8,191 nt of DNA, from contig CAIRAS010000370.1 of assembly GCA_903876615.1 (NCBI GenBank), forward strand, positions 1 through 8,191, written 5' to 3'. Of this stretch, positions 5,622 through 8,191 are shown in pieces. This DNA comes from an uncultured Holophagaceae bacterium (GTDB lineage Bacteria; Acidobacteriota; Holophagae; Holophagales; Holophagaceae). The position numbers and the translations under genes are program-made. Position 1 is the first letter of the stretch. Every line of letters begins with the position of its first letter. The notes beneath the pieces were generated by a model. It was not told the DNA's origin, searched no databases, and saw only the letters and a list, made by a program, of their open reading frames with translations.

Positions 5622-6545
5622 ATGAGCTTCCGCACCAGCAGCACCACCCAGCAGCGCCAGAACCTCCTGGACCTTCAGGCGACCCAGGAGCGCCTGGCCT
5701 TGAACCAGTCCCGGATTGCCTCCGGGAAACGCATCACCCAGCCCGGGGAAGATCCCGCCGGCGCCGCCCTCATCCTCGATTTCGGCACCTCGATTGACAC
5801 GAACACCCAGTTCCTCAAGCAGGTGGACTCGGCGAGTTCCTTCTTGCAGTACGCCGAGGACGCGGTGGCGACCACCATCAACGACACCACGCGGCTCCAG
5901 GAATTGGCCCAGCAGGGGCTCTCTTCGACCAATGCGGGCAGCGGCCGGGCTGCCCTGGCCCAGGAGGTGGCCGCGATCCGCGCCAACCTCCTCGCCATGG
6001 GGAACACCCAGGTCCAGGGGAAGTACATCTTTGCGGGCACCATGACCACGACCCCGCCCTTCGCTGACGATGGGACCGGGACTGGGACCTTGGCATACAA
6101 CGGTGATAACAGCACGATCAATCTGACCGTCTCGGCGGGCTCCGCTCCTGTGGCCACCAACGTGACCGGTCGGCAGGTGTTCCAGGGGGGGGCCCCCGCG
6201 GCTGGCTCCGCCACGGACATCTTCCAGGTGACCTTGGACCTGCAGGCGGCGCTCACCACCAACAACGAAGCCGCCATCCAACTGGCCTCCACGCGGTTGC
6301 AGACCATCCAGGACAATCTGAATCAGGTCCAGGCGGACCTGGGCGGGCGGCAGGCGGGGCTGGCCGATGTCAAGTCCACTCTGACCAGCTTCAACGCCAC
6401 CCTGCAGGGGATGCAGTCGGGCCAGGAAGACACGGACTTCGCCCAGGCCATCACCCAGTACTCCAGCGATCAGACCATTCAGTCCGCCACCCTCAGCATC
6501 ATGGCCAAGACCAGCAAGGTGAACCTCTTCGACTACCTGGCCTGA
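5622..6545 (+). CDS. flgL: Flagellar hook-associated protein 3 FlgL
   Basis: FlgL (HAP3) sits between FlgK and the flagellin filament and is related to flagellin at both ends. The 307 residues are about the normal length (Salmonella 317). The N-terminal helix contains the flagellin-like SGKRITQPGEDPAGAA at 34-49. The C-terminal helix ends in ATLSIMAKTSKVNLFDYLA at 289-307. The central part is a Thr/Gly-rich exposed domain (about 135-200). AGGTGA at 5613-5618 is the ribosome site. It is the last gene of the flagellar run. In many bacteria fliW and csrA follow flgL, but here the next gene is trmFO on the opposite strand, and the two coding regions overlap by 13 bases at their ends. I see no T-tailed terminator hairpin there. 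Confidence 0.96.
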   Translation: MSFRTSSTTQQRQNLLDLQATQERLALNQSRIASGKRITQPGEDPAGAALILDFGTSIDTNTQFLKQVDSASSFLQYAEDAVATTINDTTRLQELAQQGLSSTNAGSGRAALAQEVAAIRANLLAMGNTQVQGKYIFAGTMTTTPPFADDGTGTGTLAYNGDNSTINLTVSAGSAPVATNVTGRQVFQGGAPAAGSATDIFQVTLDLQAALTTNNEAAIQLASTRLQTIQDNLNQVQADLGGRQAGLADVKSTLTSFNATLQGMQSGQEDTDFAQAITQYSSDQTIQSATLSIMAKTSKVNLFDYLA

Positions 6546-7885
6546 TCCAGCCTCCGGAGGTGCTCCTCTAGCGCGGCGAGGGAGCGGGTCCGGTGGGCCT
6601 GGCCCTTGGCGGACTTGACGGCGCGGAGGCCGCCCGAGCGCTTCAGCCCCCGCGTGTCGATCTCGCCTTCCGGCAGGGGGGGCAGCAACCCCAGCATGGC
6701 GTTGGTGGGGCCGAAGTCCTTGCTTGAGGCATGGGCCAGGTAGTGCAGCAGGCTGCCCAGGACCGTCTCCCGGGGGAAGGGCACAGCCGCGGCGCCGCGG
6801 AGGGTCTGGTCCACGGAAACGGCCGCGGCGAGCCCGCCCGCGGCGGACTCCAGATAGCCTTCGACCCCCGAAAGCTGACCTGCGAGCCAGAGGCCCGGGA
6901 CGGATTTGACAGCCAGTGTCGCATCGAGGAGCGACGGTGCCTGGACGTAGGTGTTCCGGTGGATACTCCCGAAGCGCGCGAACTCGGCGTGCCCCAGTCC
7001 CGGAATCAGACGGAAGACTTCCTTCTGGGGGCCCCACTTCAGGCGGGTCTGGAAGCCCACTAGGTTGAAGTGGTCCCCCGCGAGAGTGTCCTGGCGCAGC
7101 TGGACCACGGCGTGGGGCCAGCGCCCGGTCTTGGGATCGTCCAGGCCCACAGGCTTCATGGGGCCGTGCCGGAGGGTCTCGCGGCCCCGGTCCGCCATGA
7201 CCTCGAGGGGCAGACAGGCCTCGAAGTAGGGGGTCTCTGCGTGCAGGAGTGGCACGCGCTCCGCGGCGAGGAGGGCGTCCAGGAACTGCTCGTATTGGGG
7301 CTTGTCGAGGGGGCAGTTGATGAAGTCGGCGCCGCCCCGGTCGTAGCGTGCGGCCATCCAGGCGATGTCCATGTCGATGCTGTCCCGATCGACGATGGGC
7401 GCGATCGCATCGTAGAAATGGAGGCGGCCGCTGCCCGTGAGCGCGGAGAGCCAGTCGGCCAGGGGATCGGTGGTCAGGGGACCCGTGGCCAGGATGGTGG
7501 GCTCCAGTAGGGTCGGCGCCGTGACCTGCTCCTCCACCCACTGGATGTTCGGGTGCGCCTGGAGCGCCTGGGTGACCGTCGCGGAGAAGGCTTCCCGGTC
7601 CACGGCCAGGCTGTTGGCGGCGGGCACACGGGTGCTCTCGGCGCAGCGCAGGATGAGGGAGTCCATTCGCCGCAACTCCGCCTTCAGGATGCCCGTGGCC
7701 GAAGCCTGGTCATCACTCTTGAAGGAGTTCGAGCAGACCATCTCCGCGGCCTTGCCCGTGGTGTGGGCGGGGGTCATGCAGCCGGGGCGCATCTCCGAGA
7801 GGCGCACCTGATGCCCCCTGGAAGCCAGCTGCCAGGCAGCCTCAGATCCTGCGAGACCTGCCCCGATGATATGAATCACGCCCAC
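6533..7885 (-). CDS. trmFO: Folate-dependent tRNA (uracil-54-C5)-methyltransferase TrmFO
   Basis: TrmFO is a cytosolic flavoprotein that makes 5-methyluridine at position 54 in the tRNA T-loop, using methylenetetrahydrofolate as carbon donor and FAD/NAD(P)H as reductant. The protein is 450 residues as called (Bacillus enzyme about 435). The N-terminal dinucleotide-binding motif GAGLAGSEAAW is at 8-18. Two cysteines match those reported as important in the family: Cys51 in MVCSNSFKSD and Cys224 in YFEACLPLEV. The C-terminal FAD-contact region has LAGQLSGVEGYLESAAGG at 334-351. Both candidate starts are GTG, at 7885 or two codons later at 7879. The second has better spacing from GGGGGTGGG and begins MIHIIGAG, so it may be the true start. 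Both lie in a palindromic stretch. The gene runs divergently from the rRNA-type leader to its right. Confidence 0.96.
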   Translation of the reverse strand: MGVIHIIGAGLAGSEAAWQLASRGHQVRLSEMRPGCMTPAHTTGKAAEMVCSNSFKSDDQASATGILKAELRRMDSLILRCAESTRVPAANSLAVDREAFSATVTQALQAHPNIQWVEEQVTAPTLLEPTILATGPLTTDPLADWLSALTGSGRLHFYDAIAPIVDRDSIDMDIAWMAARYDRGGADFINCPLDKPQYEQFLDALLAAERVPLLHAETPYFEACLPLEVMADRGRETLRHGPMKPVGLDDPKTGRWPHAVVQLRQDTLAGDHFNLVGFQTRLKWGPQKEVFRLIPGLGHAEFARFGSIHRNTYVQAPSLLDATLAVKSVPGLWLAGQLSGVEGYLESAAGGLAAAVSVDQTLRGAAAVPFPRETVLGSLLHYLAHASSKDFGPTNAMLGLLPPLPEGEIDTRGLKRSGGLRAVKSAKGQAHRTRSLAALEEHLRRLDQAR

Positions 7886-7900
7886 CCCCAGGGGGTGATT
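7874..7900 (-). repeat. Nested palindrome over the trmFO start region
   Basis: AATCAC at 7874-7879 and GTGATT at 7895-7900 are inverted copies. Inside them, CACCCCC (7883-7889) and GGGGGTG (7891-7897) form a second, almost perfect palindrome with one central base. On the trmFO mRNA both possible GTG start codons fall within one or other stem. The two pairings are partly exclusive. The element could limit ribosome access or bind a protein dimer on DNA; neither is shown. Confidence 0.45.
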
Positions 7901-7903
7901 CTA
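7898..7903 (-). promoter_or_regulatory. Possible -10 element for trmFO
   Basis: Read on the minus strand, these bases are TAGAAT, five of six matches to TATAAT, in an otherwise GC-rich stretch. A start near 7891 would give a leader of only about 6 to 12 bases before the GTG candidates, a nearly leaderless message. No good -35 hexamer was found 16-18 bases upstream, so support is weak. Confidence 0.28.
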
Positions 7904-7977
7904 TGCCTGCCATGGGCGCGCCGTGGGCGGCATTACAGGCGATCCATGGGGAAGAGGGTGCCTCCCGACTTTTTCGC

Positions 7978-8005
7978 TTGCCATTGAGGACCTGCGTGTT
8001 AGTCT
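7978..8005 (+). promoter_or_regulatory. Candidate ribosomal RNA operon promoter
   Basis: TTGCCA (7978-7983, five of six to TTGACA) and TAGTCT (8000-8005, three of six to TATAAT) are separated by 16 bases, the spacing usual for rRNA promoters. A short T-rich run (7970-7975) lies just upstream of the -35 element. The call depends partly on the boxA-like sequence about 80 bases downstream. The expected start is near 8012. Confidence 0.45.
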
Positions 8006-8011
8006 GATTGT

Positions 8012-8191
8012 CCTGCGCAGTTGAGGCTGCGGGGTGCAAGAAGGTGCCGAAAGGCAGTTTCGACCATGTGGAAGCATGGGGGCGTCTTTGAAAACCGGAT
8101 AGAAGATAGGAAGCCTTTGAGGATTTCGTTCGATGTCTTAGGACAGGGGACGGGATTCAGAGAAATACGACCAGAACATTGGCCTGAGGGA
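8012..8191 (+). other. Probable 5' leader of a ribosomal RNA operon (16S gene beyond right edge)
   Basis: This stretch has no convincing reading frame and is less GC-rich than the coding DNA. At 8085-8096 it contains TCTTTGAAAACC, followed by GGATAG, closely like the boxA-type antitermination sequences in leaders ahead of 16S rRNA genes in many bacteria. The conserved 5' end of mature 16S rRNA (AGAGTTTGAT) has not appeared by the last base, so the gene itself is not in the window. No tRNA is seen. The rest of the leader would normally supply the 5' half of an RNase III processing stem, which cannot be tested without the downstream half. Confidence 0.55.

Noticed and set aside
6551..6560. CCTCCGGAGG palindrome after flgL as a terminator
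   Set aside because: No loop space and no T-run on either strand; it is inside the trmFO coding end.
5559..7541. Minus-strand frame of 660 codons across flgL and trmFO
   Set aside because: It overlaps trmFO in another frame of the same strand and flgL in antisense. The Arg/Pro/Gly-rich translation is typical of GC-driven spurious frames.
8117..8143. Second rRNA promoter (TTGAGG-16-TAGGAC)
   Set aside because: Both hexamers match poorly and it would lie downstream of the boxA-like sequence, where a promoter is not expected.
1..8191. CRISPR array, insertion sequence, defence system or prophage
   Set aside because: No repeat-spacer pattern, transposase, terminal repeats or defence-type domains are visible. 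The window is core flagellar and translation genes with uniform composition.

Overview
The window is a high-GC, densely packed chromosomal segment from a flagellated bacterium with an outer membrane, since it encodes both the L-ring and P-ring proteins. Three traits narrow the source. FlgJ is a short rod-binding protein without the muramidase domain found in beta- and gammaproteobacteria. tRNA m5U54 is made by the folate-dependent TrmFO. There are plausible sigma-54 and sigma-28 flagellar promoters. Together these suit an Acidobacteriota lineage such as the Holophagae (Geothrix/Holophaga-like) or a deltaproteobacterium-type group. This placement is inference from gene content and was not tested by similarity search.

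Layout. Bases 1-914 hold the last codons of a gene that is probably prfA (release factor 1), followed by prmC, which methylates release factors. After 44 bases, flgH, flgI and a short flgJ run as a tight cluster (959-3084) that supplies the L-ring, P-ring and rod-binding protein. A sigma-54-like promoter lies in the prmC-flgH gap. A strong sigma-28-like promoter overlaps the flgJ stop codon and precedes flgM (anti-sigma-28), two small proteins of uncertain function, flgK and flgL (3127-6545). All of these are on the + strand. On the - strand, trmFO (6533-7885) converges on flgL with a 13-base overlap. The last 300 bases have no protein gene. They look like a divergent control region: a short trmFO upstream region, then a promoter and boxA-like leader of a ribosomal RNA operon whose 16S gene would begin beyond the right edge.

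How it fits together. The promoters suggest a two-step flagellar programme. Ring and rod functions would be made first under RpoN control. FlgM and the hook-filament junction proteins FlgK and FlgL would follow under FliA (sigma-28) control, with FlgM held back until the hook-basal body is complete and exports it. The two small genes between flgM and flgK occupy the place where a FlgN-type export chaperone is normally found, but neither is a clear FlgN. Each has a predicted RNA hairpin ending at the base just before its start codon. These two genes and their hairpins are the least explained part of the window.
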